From positions 1,401,858 to 1,465,857 of the forward strand of contig NW_003314296.1 of assembly GCF_000143415.4 (NCBI RefSeq): a DNA stretch of 64,000 nt, written 5' to 3'. The notes under the pieces were generated by a model. That model ran no database searches, was not told the origin of the DNA, and saw only the letters and a program-made list of their open reading frames with translations. Shown piece after piece: positions 1 to 10,734 of the stretch (positions within the stretch are counted from its first letter, which is position 1; every line of letters starts with the position of its first letter). The position numbers were made by a program, and so were the translations under genes. Source of the stretch: Selaginella moellendorffii (Eukaryota > Streptophyta > Lycopodiopsida > Selaginellales > Selaginellaceae).

Positions 1-194
1 GAAAACGAAAGCGCTCTATCGGCATTTACCGGATGGTGTTGTCGGTCCGCATCCTGATCCAGTGAGGGATTGGGCGATTCTGGCGCAGCTTCTTGCCCAA
101 TTTCTGCTTGATCCGGAACGTCTTGTGCGACGGCTGCGCAAAATCATAAGCTTCTCAATCCCTGAGCAATCAAACGCGAAGGAAATCATACCAT
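1..194 (-). CDS. RPL39: 60S ribosomal protein eL39 (RPL39), 5' part
   Basis: eL39 is a roughly 51-residue protein of the large cytosolic ribosomal subunit, near the exit tunnel. On the minus strand exon 1 supplies only the start codon (194-192), followed at once by a GT donor. Exon 2 (133-30) follows a TTTTGCGCAG acceptor and encodes [18 protein letters not shown], then the [17 protein letters not shown] segment, near-invariant in eL39. A GTAAAT donor at 29 starts intron 2; the last exon lies outside the window. An intron directly after the ATG explains why no single open frame shows the protein. Long open frames overlapping this interval on both strands are shadows. Family identity is very secure; only the 3' end is missing. 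Confidence 0.95.
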
Positions 195-239
195 GGCGGC
201 AGGGGCAGCGCTCGCTCTCTCCCGAAAATGTGGGGCTCC

Positions 240-325
240 GCCGCAATCAAACCCTAGCGCGTGAGCCCTAACCCTAGCTAGCACTTTAAAGTAACGTGGC
301 GAGTGACGTGGTAAAAACGTGGCGA
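240..325 (-). promoter_or_regulatory. eL39 promoter: telo-boxes and ACGTGG motifs
   Basis: Upstream of the eL39 start lie AAACCCTAG (about 249-257) and a CCCTAACCCTAG stretch (about 267-278), the telo-box motifs typical of plant ribosomal-protein promoters. Further out are three ACGTGG cores at 294-299, 306-311 and 317-322, resembling G-box/ABRE-type bZIP sites. The interval to the WNK stop codon (467) is otherwise featureless and probably also holds the WNK 3' UTR. Motif function is inferred. Confidence 0.6.
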
Positions 326-466
326 CATTTTTTGCCAACGCACATGCCACGTAGACTTTCAGCTGAAAACGGCCTGTACATATTACTTCACTGAAGAGAA
401 AAAAGAACGAACGAAACGAGAGAAAGAGAGGAAAAAAAGAAAACTATCGAGGAAGAAGATCGATCA

Positions 467-3400
467 TTACGGCTGCTGTTGTTGTTGCTGCTGCTGCTGG
501 TTGATCCCCACACTCGCCGCCTTCTTGCTGCTCACAAGGTAGCCATTCCTCGAGTGATGCAAGCCTTCGAGCGTCTTGGCCTCGAGCTCCGCGATCGACT
601 TCTGGAGGAGCTGCTCCTTGCGCTGCTGCTCCAGCGTAGTCAATCCAATCTCGCCCTCCGAGCAAGCCTGCTTGTGATGCACCAGGACGCTGCTCGTCGT
701 CGCCGATCGCTCCACTCCCCTGCTCGAGGCCTTGTCTCTCTCGCAAATCCCACCACCAATCCTCAGAGCCTGCCGCTGCTCCAGCGATCCCTGTTGCTGC
801 TTCCCCGGCTCTACAGCTTCTCTACCACTAAACTCTCCCACCATCTCGGAGCTCGGCCTCTCCGAGCACGTCGCGTCCACGAATCTCTCCGAGCCGTCGA
901 ACAGCGTCTCGTATCTCAGCGCGCCCGGCTCGCAAAGCCCATTCTCCTTCCTGCCCGTCGCGTCTTGTTGGCTGAGGAAGCTACACTCGGGCCACGTCCC
1001 CGCCGGCTTGAGCGTCCGTTCCAGCTCCGGAGCTAGCGACGTTGCCTTGGCTATGTCCACCAAGTCGGCGAAGCAATCGTTGCTGCATGAAGCGGACGAT
1101 GGACTCGACGGCGGCCTGTGGTGGTCTTCCACTGCTCTCTCCTGGTCGAAGAAGCAAAATCCTTCGTCGGGCTTGCACACGGCGCTCAAAGAAGTTGATG
1201 GTGACGACGAAGTGCCGGCTGTGCTGATCCTGTAGGCTGTGGACGTCTCCCCAGCGTCGCAGTCGAATGGAAGAGCTTCTTGAGCTGCAGTGTCCACCGC
1301 CTGCGAAGCCACCAGTTGCTGCAAGTCGAAGTCCGTGTCCAGCAGCCGGCTCAACGAGTCCATGTTTTGGTTGTGCGGGCTGGACTGAGGAGAGCTCAGG
1401 CTGCTACTGCGCTTGCACCGGCACCTATTCCTTATCTCCAAAAGAGCCGACTCGTGCTTCCTTTGCAGCTCCCTCAGCTCCTGCTCTTGTCGCAGCGCTA
1501 GCAGCTTTAACTCCCGGGCAATGGACTCATCTTGCTCGGCCGAACTTGTTGTAACCGCGGCTACTGTTGTTGTTGTTGCTGCTGCTACTGCTGCTACTGC
1601 TATGTCGGAGCTACCTTCTGGACCGCTAACTGCATCCTCCGAGGTCTCCACCACCATCTGCTGCTCTGGACACCCGCTGCTCTTGATGGTAACCAGCACC
1701 TCGTTGCAGCCAGCCCCGTCCGAGTCCACGTTTTGATGCTCCACAATCTTGAGAAGATTCGTTGGCGTCTGCTCGGTTTTCACGTCCAAGCAAAAGGTTC
1801 CCTGACAGGTTGCCACCGGAGAGCTGACTTCTCCTGTGAGATCCCAGTCATCGCCATCCTCGCGAATTTCCGAGGAACCACTTGAGAAGATGTGAGGTGC
1901 ATCATACTGGTCGGATCCTTCCGGGTGATATGTGACCTCTTCAAATCTGCCGTGCATGGAGGACGAAGTGCCCTCCAGTCGAGGAGAATACGACAAGGGC
2001 CCTGTTCTCGGAGACCGTGATTTCACACTTGCTTGACCAGCCTCAACAGTCGGACTTTCGGTTCGTGTTTCGTCGTCCGAGGTCGCGTCTACTGCAGAAG
2101 GTGACTCAACTTCCTCCGGTACAGACACTTGAGCTACCGACGGACTTTCTTCTCTCGCTTGTGCTTGATCATCCACCTCTGTCACACCATTGTCCTCAAA
2201 AGAAGCCCCGGGTCGCCAGTCGGGAACCAAAGCCACGATTGCCGCATCAATCATTTCAGCGATGGTTGTGACATCCTGGTCTGAGAGGTCGAGTTCGGCA
2301 ACCATTTCACTGGCGACACTCATAGCTGTGTCCCCTTCAATGGAAAACGGAAAGTGGATGTTTCGAACGTGACCTGTAAAGCGAAAAGTTAAGCTACAGT
2401 GCACATAAAAAGCTGAGACCCACCTTCCAAGTCTGCAATGCGAACTCTCAAAAATATCGTGTCGTCGTCTTTCTTCTTCCCTTTCACCCTGAAGTCTCTG
2501 CTTCGTTTTCCTTCTTCCCTGAAAGAAACTCCCTTCTGATAGCTTCCAAGGCCGCCTTGATCTGAATCCGTCTGGCTTTGCTCAGGGCTAGAAGCTCCAA
2601 AAGGAGCGTCGTCACCCTCTTTATTTTCATCGCTCGTTCGGGCGGCGTCACCCATGATTCCGTCCCTGGTCGGAGAAGCTTCGGTTCTCCTGCTGGTCGA
2701 ATCAACGGACCCAGGTCTGCACGACGGCTCCTCTTTGATCGTTGAGAGACCTTCCATATCGTCTGCTCTTGATGTTGAGCGGGATATCGGTGGTACCAAC
2801 TCAAGCGGTTCGCGGTCTTCACTCTGAAGAAACGGGTCCATGAGTAGCTCTCTTGCTGGGAGCCTTTTGGAGACAGTCGCCAGGCATTTCTCAATAAAAG
2901 CTCGGACTTCCAGATCCTTCACTCTGTCAAGTGCAGCTGGCTTCTTCCCCTGATGAAACAGCGGTCAAGTCAAATGTTAATTTAGTGCTAACACGAGAAC
3001 TTACGGAGGTCACTTTCTTATATATCTGTGCTGCATTCGTACATTCGCTGTAGGGATACTCGAAAGTGACCATCTCCAACAAGCACATTCCAAACGAGTA
3101 AATGTCCACTAGCTCATTATATTCTTCTTCATACAGCTCAGGAGCCATAAACTCAGGTGTTCCTGTAACAAAAAACGCTGCTATTTAAAAGACCGTAACA
3201 CCGGAGCTTACCAATGACACTGTGTGCTGCATGCGCCTGTCGCAAGATAGCTGCAAGCCCAAGGTCTCCAATCTTCACTTCCCCCTGGTTCCCATTCACA
3301 AAGATATTGTCGCACTTTAAATCCCTGTGAATAATAGGAGGATTATGACTGTGAAGATAGAGCAAGCCGCGTAGTATTTGCTTTGCCCAATTCTTGACCG

Positions 3401-4034
3401 CTCTCATGTCGACATGCTTGTGCTTCTTGCGATACCTTCACACAAAAGACGATCACATGAGCTTCGAGAAACAATTACTAGATATCAAAACATACTGTCG
3501 CAAAGTGCCAGACGTGAAAATCTCCGTGATGAAGTTGACATTCTTCGTCTTGGTATCAACCCACGAGTTGTAGAGCTTGATGATGTTCTTGTGCTTCAAG
3601 GATTTGAGAAGATGAACCTCGGAGTAGAGACGCTCCAAATCCTCGGGGCTTTGCAGCACATCTTCCACCTTAACTTGGTTCCACGCCACCTCAATCCCGT
3701 CAACTTCATCGAAAGCCCTGTATCTGCGGAAACAAAGACAATTAAACAGAAACAAAACCTCTCTAAGTACCAAGAAGAAGCAAAAGTTTTTTTTGTTAAG
3801 CTAACTTACACAGTCTTAAACGCTCCCTTCCCAAGAATTTCATTATACTGCACACGCCAGACAAAAACCTTTAAAAAGCTACCAGAGAGATTTTAAGCGA
3901 TCAAAGCTTACCCGACCATATCGCCCTGTTGGATCACGCTCCACAAACTCGGCTTCCTCGTCCTCCCCTTCCTTGCCAGATTTTGATTCGTTGCGAGCTT
4001 CTTGCGGATGATCCTCTGGTTTCTTATCCGTCAT
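467..4034 (-). CDS. WNK: WNK (with-no-lysine) serine/threonine protein kinase
   Basis: WNK kinases are cytoplasmic Ser/Thr kinases of ion homeostasis, osmotic signalling and, in plants, clock and flowering control. Seven exons close in frame to about 1067 residues: 4034-3912, 3847-3810, 3723-3496, 3435-3212, 3162-3005, 2949-2424, 2373-467. The diagnostic feature is visible. The usual subdomain II lysine is Asn69 (VAWNQV), while Lys52 sits in the glycine loop (GKGAFKTV). HRDLK is at 166-170, DLG at 187-189, and the APE region is [20 protein letters not shown]. The NIHFPF segment followed by [20 protein letters not shown] is the conserved plant WNK region after the kinase domain. The last exon (635 codons) is a low-complexity tail with coiled-coil-like [14 protein letters not shown] and a terminal poly-Q run. 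The start is the first ATG before the acidic leader ending [12 protein letters not shown]. Confidence 0.95.
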
Positions 4035-4602
4035 CTCGTCTTGCTAGCAACTAACCCTAGGACACAAACCCTAGCACCCGGAAGAACCTGGAAGAAACGA
4101 GCCCGGATCAGCCAGATCGAATGCCGATGCGCGATCGGCAGCGCGATAATCCGCCGATCCAAGCACAAGGCCAGGGACCGGGCTACTCTCGTTCATCTCG
4201 CGAAATGGCGCGCATCCCGCCGGCGAAATCTTTGATCTTGATCTTCCCGCGGCGATGGAGAGGAGAAAGAGGGAAGAGGAGGAGGCGATCGCGAATTACG
4301 CGGCGGTGGATCTAGAGGTATCCAAGAGAATGCCGGGTCCGCCAAGCGCCGCTCCATGCTGCTGCTCCTCCTCGCCCAGACCTAAGCTGCGGCGTGAGTG
4401 CCATGAATCACGTCCACGTTTTTTGCCCCGGGAAGGGAATCGAACCCGTGACCCGGCTATGAAAAAGAGACAAAAGGCTAGCGGATAATAAGTAACTTTA
4501 TCTCTTTACCGGCTTTATCCCGGCAAGTTGACACTTTCTTCGCGATTTGCATGTTCTTCATGCTGGCTCGAGTATATCTATATCGAAAATGGAGAGATTT
4601 CT
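4035..4602. other. WNK upstream region, with tRNA-like B-box sequence
   Basis: The 5' leader of WNK and a TAACCCTAG telo-box (about 4051) lie next to the start. On the minus strand around 4490-4415 a CACGGGTTCGATTCCC stretch resembles the T-arm/B-box of a tRNA, followed by TTCCCGGGG like an acceptor strand. No credible D-arm, anticodon stem or matching 5' acceptor strand is present. It is best read as a tRNA relic or a pol III-derived repeat fragment, not a working tRNA. Nothing else is recognisable in this interval. Confidence 0.35.
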
Positions 4603-6819
4603 TTAGTTCCCGGGAGTGTTTAAAGTTACCTCTTTTCTCCACATTTTCTGGAAGATCTCGTCGTCAACAATCGCAGTGGCGGACTCGTAGCTCAGGCAGC
4701 GTTTCGAGAAAGCACTCAAGGCACGCTTATCTTTGGCGCTGGATTTCTACATAAGACAAAGAGAAATGTGTGTGTGAGAGAGAGAATTGAGTGGTTAACC
4801 ACTTACGAAAGACTTCTTTTTGCGTATGATCTCCGCAACGTAGTGTATCCACACGCTGTTATTCTTTGGGAAACTACAATCAAAACGCAATCACTTCGCT
4901 GTCGATCAGAATCGTTAAACACTTGCCTGCCTTCCCATTGTCCGCCTGTTATATCTTTCATTCTTCTATACGTGTCAGCCTGCAAAATAAAAAGAATCAA
5001 GAAATGAATAACAGTGAACTTCCTGTTGGCTACCTGGACGTCTCCCTTTGGTCCTTCAAACCACGACGGATCTGACAAGTCACAGAATACGACTTGCTTT
5101 CCTGGGACAAAAATCAAGAAATGAAAGCCATTGTCATTGTCAAGAAAGAAAGCCGCATGACTGAAGGAACGTACCTGTGTCAATGCGGGATAAAGTAAAA
5201 TCTATCAATGCCACTGATAAACCGTGCGTATTCACTAGAAAATGCCTGTTTTCTAATCTGAAGTCAAGCTGCTCGTGTTGATCCCTGGACAAGACAATGT
5301 TGCCCCTGCACTACAAAAATTAGACACAACTTAAGAGAATAAACTCCTCGTACCAGTGCAAGTCCCGATGCTCGAAACCATATGCCTGCTCCGCAACTGC
5401 AAGCGAGAGAACAACCTGCGACAGAGTTATTGCTTGTTTGCTTGAGAAGCGAAGCTCACATACCTGTAGCAATAGGCTTTTAACTTCCTCATAGTTGAGG
5501 AGCTCAAAGCTTTCCAAGTCCGTGCCTCCGTCAGCAAGGACAAAGACAACATAAAGCTGACACAGATGTCAATAGATTTAATATCCAAGCCTTGCAGTGG
5601 CGACCAAACCTGTTCTTCCGGAAACGCCAATGGCTGATCGTTTTCAGAATTATGTTGTGTGTCCCACTTCTTCCACGCACGCACCAAGTTCTTATCNNNN
5701 NNNNNNNNNNNNNNNNNNNNNNNNNNNNNNNNNNNNNNNNNNNNNNNNNNNNNNNNNNNNNNNNNNNNNNNNNNNNNNNNNNNNNNNNNNNNNNNNCGCC
5801 ATTGACTTTAAAACTCCCGTCCATGGGAACGACTTTGAAAACATTCCCATTGCCTTTGTAAGCCTCTCCAAACGTCCCTTCTCCTATCTTCACTATTGTT
5901 TTCAGATCACTTAGCACAGATAAAACGAGTTAGTCCGGAAAAAAAATAACCGAAAATACCCACCAAAACTCTGAAAATCCTTGTGAAAGGCTGACAATAC
6001 TTTCCTGGTCCGACTCGTGTAGCAGGATGTCTATCATCGACATTGTGGGAAGCTCTGCAACTGGTTTCGAAATGCTTAAGCATTCCAGGTCCGATATAAG
6101 AGCGTCCATGGGCCTTGGTCTCAACACACCACGGACGGGAGGTGTTCTTAAGGCAGCGCTCAAAAGATCCTCTGGACTCGCAAAAATCTCCTCCGGAACA
6201 GCTTCCAAATGTCCATCCCTCGCAGGAAGAAAGCACGTACTGCCTTCGAAAATTGATCTCCGAGTAAAAGTTTTGGGAGAAGGACTCTCCTCCTGGAGCT
6301 CGAACGCATCCACTTCGGCAAAATGTGCTTGCTTCTCTCGAACAAAAGTGGCTGGAGGCTTCGAAGGAACCACCCTTCTCTGGGATCCATGAAAAAACTC
6401 AGGAACTCTCAAAAACCTGGAAAAACCCAAAGACTTACTTTCATCTGGGCCGAAAAACGTTGCAGCGGACAAGGTATCTTATGGTGCGCAAAATCCTTTT
6501 GAAAGACCACGCTTGTTCGTCTTGAAGAATCCAATCCACGAGTAAAGATAAAAGAAGAACACCGGAAAATCTCACCTGGAAGAAAGGCAGCGATCGATCC
6601 AGCTCTTGGTATGCGTTGTCTTCCTCTTCCCCTCATCGGCGGCGCCTCCATCCTTGGCCTTGCCGCGCCGCTTAAACACAGCAGCTGGCTTCTTCCTCTC
6701 CAATCTCGCGAAATCCCCATCTGGCCGATGGATCAAGATCCCAACAACACTAGCAGCGGTGAAAAGAACACACCTGGGAACAGCGCCTCCTCCGCCATGT
6801 CCAAGCTCAGCTCCTCCAT
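4603..6819 (-). CDS. HASPIN: Haspin-type histone H3 Thr3 kinase (interrupted by assembly gap)
   Basis: Haspin phosphorylates histone H3 Thr3 on mitotic chromosomes to recruit the chromosomal passenger complex. Twelve exons can be followed: 6819-6774, 6720-6576, 6520-6439, 6379-5964, 5909-5610 (contains the gap), 5556-5464, 5415-5354, 5305-5175, 5101-5034, 4979-4927, 4873-4807, 4746-4603. The kinase core starts CDLKTIVKIGEGTFGEAYKG. Later come DGGTDLESFELLNYEE, the catalytic loop EHRDLHWGNIVLSRD split by an intron, and ALIDFTLSRID, where haspin-type D-F/Y-T replaces DFG. It ends with YRRMKDITGGQWEG and the C-lobe helices. The 100-N gap removes the beta3/alphaC part and its true length is unknown. 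The intron after exon 10 uses a GC donor (AG/GCAAGT). The first ATG after a four-codon upstream frame is taken as start. Confidence 0.92.
5697..5796. other. Assembly gap inside a haspin exon
   Basis: Exactly 100 N. The flanking haspin frames are out of register across it, so 100 is a placeholder and not a measured length. Confidence 0.95.
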
Positions 6820-7017
6820 CGCTAGGGCTCAAGCATTTTGAATTTTGGGCGGGAAAGGGTTTAGGGCATACACGTGGACAGAAAATGGCATAAAGAGTAT
6901 CGGGAATCTTTGCTGGATTAGTGTTCTTTGCGTGGGCTGTTTTCTAGGTGACAATGACAATAAAAAGGTCTTGGACGATGTTTCTCTGCTATTCTCCTCT
7001 AGAATTTGGGATCGTTC

Positions 7018-8150
7018 ATGGGTCTTCCAAATTTCAATTTGCTAGTGCTGATTATCAATGAGAATGTGTTGATCATATTTGCTAGTAAGTCTTCACCTGT
7101 GTTTTCCTTTTGATTAAATCTATGCGTTGCAGCTTTTAGTGCTGTGTGCTTGAAAGACTACATCAAAGCAGGAGTTTTAGTTTGTTTGTTCTTGCTTGGA
7201 AACTGGATCATAGCTTGGTCTGAGGCGAATAACAAAGATCACGTAAGAATTCCCAATCTCTTCATTTGATTTTACATACTCTTGTCCAACAGATCAACAT
7301 CTCCAATGATCTAGAATCCGCATCATTTGTGAAAACCACAAGCTCGTCTCGTAAGATAGAATCTCATAACAACAAATCTGGGGAGACAGTCACAACAATG
7401 GTCACCGAAGAAGCAAAGCTCTTCAAGCGATCACCGATTATAGACTTCTTTGCAAAATATCATACCCCAGGTTAGAAAACATTCTAAGAACATCACGAAA
7501 TCATTGATATTAAGAAAATCACTATTGTGCGTGCCTGTGCAGCCATGATCTTAGCTACAGCACTGGTCCCTCTCGTGCTGGACACGAGCAATAAAAAACA
7601 ATGGCTTTACTCGTCGCTCGTCGTAAGCCCATGCGCTCTTGTGATCTCTAGCACAGTCACAACCACTGTTGCAAAAGCCCGAGCTGCGCAATTGGGTCTT
7701 GTGATCCAGGGCGGTGCTGGCTGCCTCACGGCTCTCGCAAGGCTCAAGATCCAGAAGGAGAAACTCCGGGAGGTATCGAACAAGAAGGGCGAGATCACTG
7801 TGACATGCGAGGATGGCGATGGCAGCAGCGAGCATGCGCGGCCAAGTCTCGAGCCCGACGAAGTTGCCATGCTCACATCGGCAGCTTGGATTGGGAGAGA
7901 GTATGTTGCGGCAGTCTCTTCTTGCAATCTCTTCTTGCTCGTCACAAAGATGCTCGTCACGGGGTTTGTGGTTGCTGGCTACATTCCAGCGCTTGGGGCA
8001 GTGGCCCTCATTGCAGATCTTGGAGCTTGCACGGCGGTGGCTTTGAGAGGATTTGTCACACTCTTGTTGGTCGAGGAGAAGGGAGCTTCTCGACGAGATC
8101 TGGAAGAGCGGAAACAAGGTGAATGGGACTTGAGGACTCCGTTGCTTTAG
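7018..8150 (+). CDS. Unrecognised multi-span membrane protein, tandem copy 1 (intact)
   Basis: I do not recognise this family. Four exons (7018-7084, 7133-7242, 7293-7470, 7543-8150) close in frame to 320 residues. Exon 1 is one short hydrophobic helix (VLIINENVLIIFA). Exon 2 holds a second (AGVLVCLFLLGNWIIAW). Exon 3 is hydrophilic and rich in Ser/Thr/Lys and ends IDFFAKYHTP. Exon 4 begins with a helix (MILATALVPLVL), then LVVSPCALVISSTV and a soluble loop with AARAAQLGLVIQGGAGCLTALARL-like sequence. It ends with a conserved block from SAAWIGREYV through MLVTGFVVAGYIPALGAV and LIADLGACTAVALRGFVTLL. Five or six membrane segments are likely. Two homologous copies follow on the same strand with identical intron phases (1, 0, 1). 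It lies head-to-head with haspin, about 200 bp between start codons. Function is unknown. Confidence 0.8.
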
Positions 8151-8604
8151 AATTCTCCAAATTGAAAGCAGAGTTAAGAATAGTGTATATGTATACATAA
8201 ATTCATAAATAAAAATGACAATACTTTACCAAATGAGCATGGTAGTTTGTAACTTTTGGAATACTCTTAAATAAATTGCTATACTTTGCATGTAGCAGTA
8301 GTGTTATTCTTATTTATTAATTTAATTGATTAAATAAAGTTTATAATTATAAGCATGTTTGTAATTTATAAACATAAGATTAATCTTATTGCCATTACAT
8401 GATAAAATAAATAGAATATACTGGAAAGGTTTAAGAAATTTTATAAATTATAAACAAGTCATCACAGGTTTGCTTAAGCAAACCAAAAATTAAGCTAATT
8501 ACTTGTAGAGTTTATGGCATATCGTGTTCTGTTTCCTAAGTGACGATGTTTCTCTAGAACTTTGGCTGTGTATTCTCCTCTAGAATTTGGGAAATCGTTC
8601 ATTC
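8151..8604. repeat. AT-rich spacer holding dispersed repeat with palindrome
   Basis: About 8310-8500 matches 33385-33600 closely, including ACATAAGATTAATCTTATTG, GAATATACT, TTATAAATTATAAA and, at the end, the palindrome GGTTTGCTTAAGCAAACC. This looks like a small non-autonomous dispersed element. The rest is the 3' UTR of copy 1 and the promoter of copy 2, which shares CTCCTCTAGAATTTGGG with that of copy 1. Confidence 0.6.
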
Positions 8605-9657
8605 ATGGCTCTTGCACAAGTTGATTTGCTGTTGCTGATTATCAATGAGAATGTGTTGATCATATTTGCTTGTAAGTCTTCACCTGTGGTTTCCTTTTGA
8701 TTAAATCTATGCATTGCAGCTTTTAGTGCTGTGTGCTTGAAAGACTACACCAAAGCAGGAGTTTTAGTTTCTTTGTTCTTGCTTGGAAACTGGATCATAG
8801 CTTGGTTTGAGGCGAAAAAAAAAGATCACGTAAGAATTCCCAACATCTGCATTTGATTTTGCATACTCTTGTCCAACAGATCAACATCTTCAATGATCTA
8901 GAATCCGCATCATTTGTGAAAATCACAAGCTCGTCTCATACCAAGATAGAATCTCATAATAACAAATCTTGGGAGACAGTCACAACAATGGTCACCGAGG
9001 AAGCAAAGCTCTTGAAGCGATCGCCGACTATAGACTTCTTTGCAAAATATCATACCCCAGGTAAATTGCTCTACTAAATCATTGATATTAAAAAAAAAAA
9101 TTCACTATTGTTTGTTCGTGCCTGTGCAGCCATGATCTTAGCTACAGCACTGGTCCCTCTGGTGCAGCAATCGAAAACACTGGCTTTACTCGTCGCTCGT
9201 CGCAAGCCCATGCGCTGTTGTGATCTCTAGCACAGTCACAACCACCCGAGCTGCGCAATTGGGTCTTGTGATCCAGGGCGGTGCTGGCTACCTCACGGCT
9301 CTCGCAAGGCTCAAGATCCAGAAGGAGAAACTCCGGGAGGTATCGAGCAACAAGGGCGAGATCACTGTGACATGCGAGGATGGCGATGGCAGCAGCGACC
9401 ATGGGCGGCCAAGTCTCGAGCCCGACGAAGTTGCCCTCTTCTTGCTCGTCACAAAGATGCTCGTCACGGGGTTTGTGGTCGCTGGCTACATTCCAGCGCT
9501 TGGGGCAGTGGCCCTCATTGCAGATCTTGGAGCTTGCACGGCGGTGGCTTTGAGAGGATTTGTCACACTCTTCTTGGTTGAGGAGAAGGGAACTTCTCGA
9601 CGAGATCTGGAAAAGCAGGAACAAGGTGAATGGGATTTGAGGACTCCGTTGCTTTAG
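8605..9657 (+). pseudogene. Tandem copy 2 of the unrecognised membrane protein, frameshifted
   Basis: Exons 1-3 (8605-8671, 8720-8829, 8880-9060) are intact and nearly identical to copy 1. Exon 4 starts at 9130. A net 8-nt loss near 9165-9180, relative to copy 1, shifts the frame and leads to an early stop at about 9228. Beyond it the homologous frame stays readable to 9657. It also lacks 4 residues (about 9247) and 20 residues (SAAWIGREY region, about 9433). The high nucleotide identity to copy 1 indicates a recent duplication. An unannotated splice or internal start at 9220 could still give a short product, but most likely this is a pseudogene. Confidence 0.75.
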
Positions 9658-9772
9658 AATTCTCCAAGTGTTTGCCTTCAAATTGAAAGCAACCAAAAGT
9701 GTGGTGATGCTACAGTTAAGAATAGAGCGTATATGCTGAATACATGTGTTTACAAAATGACAATACTTAGTT

Positions 9773-9808
9773 TGTATGTATGTATGTATGTATGTATGTA
9801 TGTATGTA

Positions 9809-9853
<45 letters not shown>
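9773..9853. repeat. Compound microsatellite (TATG)n(AT)n
   Basis: About eight tandem GTAT/TATG units are followed by roughly twenty AT dinucleotides. Confidence 0.95.
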
Positions 9854-9857
<4 letters not shown>

Positions 9858-10734
9858 TCTTATAAACTGAAAATATTTATATTTAGTTTCAGATTTTTCT
9901 AGTCATTAATATAAGACAGCCAAAAGATCATGAATTGCAATCTCAGAAGTTCTTACCACAATTAATATACATATTCTCATATCATACAATTATATTTATA
10001 CATTTAATTTTTATTTCACTTAGCAATAATGTATGGTTTACTTTGAATTTTACCAATTTATAATATAAAATTTAAATAACAAAAGGCAATATATTCACAT
10101 AGGTTTCAACTTGACTTGGAGACTGAGGTCTCTTAACTATAAAATAGAAGCTTTTATATTTTACAGAATATATGAAGTTATTCTTAAATAACTAGATAAT
10201 AAATAAATAATAATAAAAAAAAAATTTTAAGCGTCAAATTCTGTTCCTTCCACTAGTTTTAAATATTGTTAAATATACTTTTCTTTTTAGATATATAAAT
10301 TGTTATAATAGAGAAGTGTCCAAAACAATATAAATTTCGTTAAATGTAATTGACATGCACAATATTAAGTAGAGGAATTTATATACTTGTGAAGTCTTGA
10401 GAGCCCTAAAACACCTATTACAATATTCACAATTGTCCATGAGCATGACATCAAATAGTATATTAACAAGTGATTCAACATCTAAAACTATTCTAGAAAA
10501 TTTTTTCTTCATTTTGTACAATATTTCTTTCTGCCAAAGGTTTGTAGAACTATTATAAAAAACATGTGATTTTTTTGTACTTTCATATTCAAATTCAATG
10601 AATGCAAAATGTTGTTATGATGGAATGACATTGCTAATGGAATATAGACTTTCAATTACTCTAAGGTCACCAAACTACATGTAGCTGAAAACTACCAACT
10701 TACCCCATTCCCCCTTATTCTTTGAGAAATGACC
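9854..10734. other. AT-rich spacer between copies 2 and 3
   Basis: Very AT-rich sequence without a supportable gene; the short open frames here have no recognisable domain. The last about 100 bp are presumably the promoter of copy 3. Confidence 0.6.

Noticed and set aside
249-280. Interstitial telomere repeat
   Set aside because: Only single or paired AAACCCTA units next to a ribosomal-protein start; this is the usual promoter telo-box.
479-1885. Several long open frames antisense to the last WNK exon, including poly-Leu runs
   Set aside because: They are complements of the repetitive, stop-poor WNK tail (poly-Q becomes poly-Leu) and show no independent domain.
9220-9657. Stand-alone 145-residue gene starting inside tandem copy 2
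   Set aside because: It is the readable tail of the frameshifted exon 4, starting at a former internal position; no promoter or start evidence.
9773-9853. CRISPR-like or tandem regulatory array
   Set aside because: Simple TATG/AT microsatellite in a eukaryotic genome.
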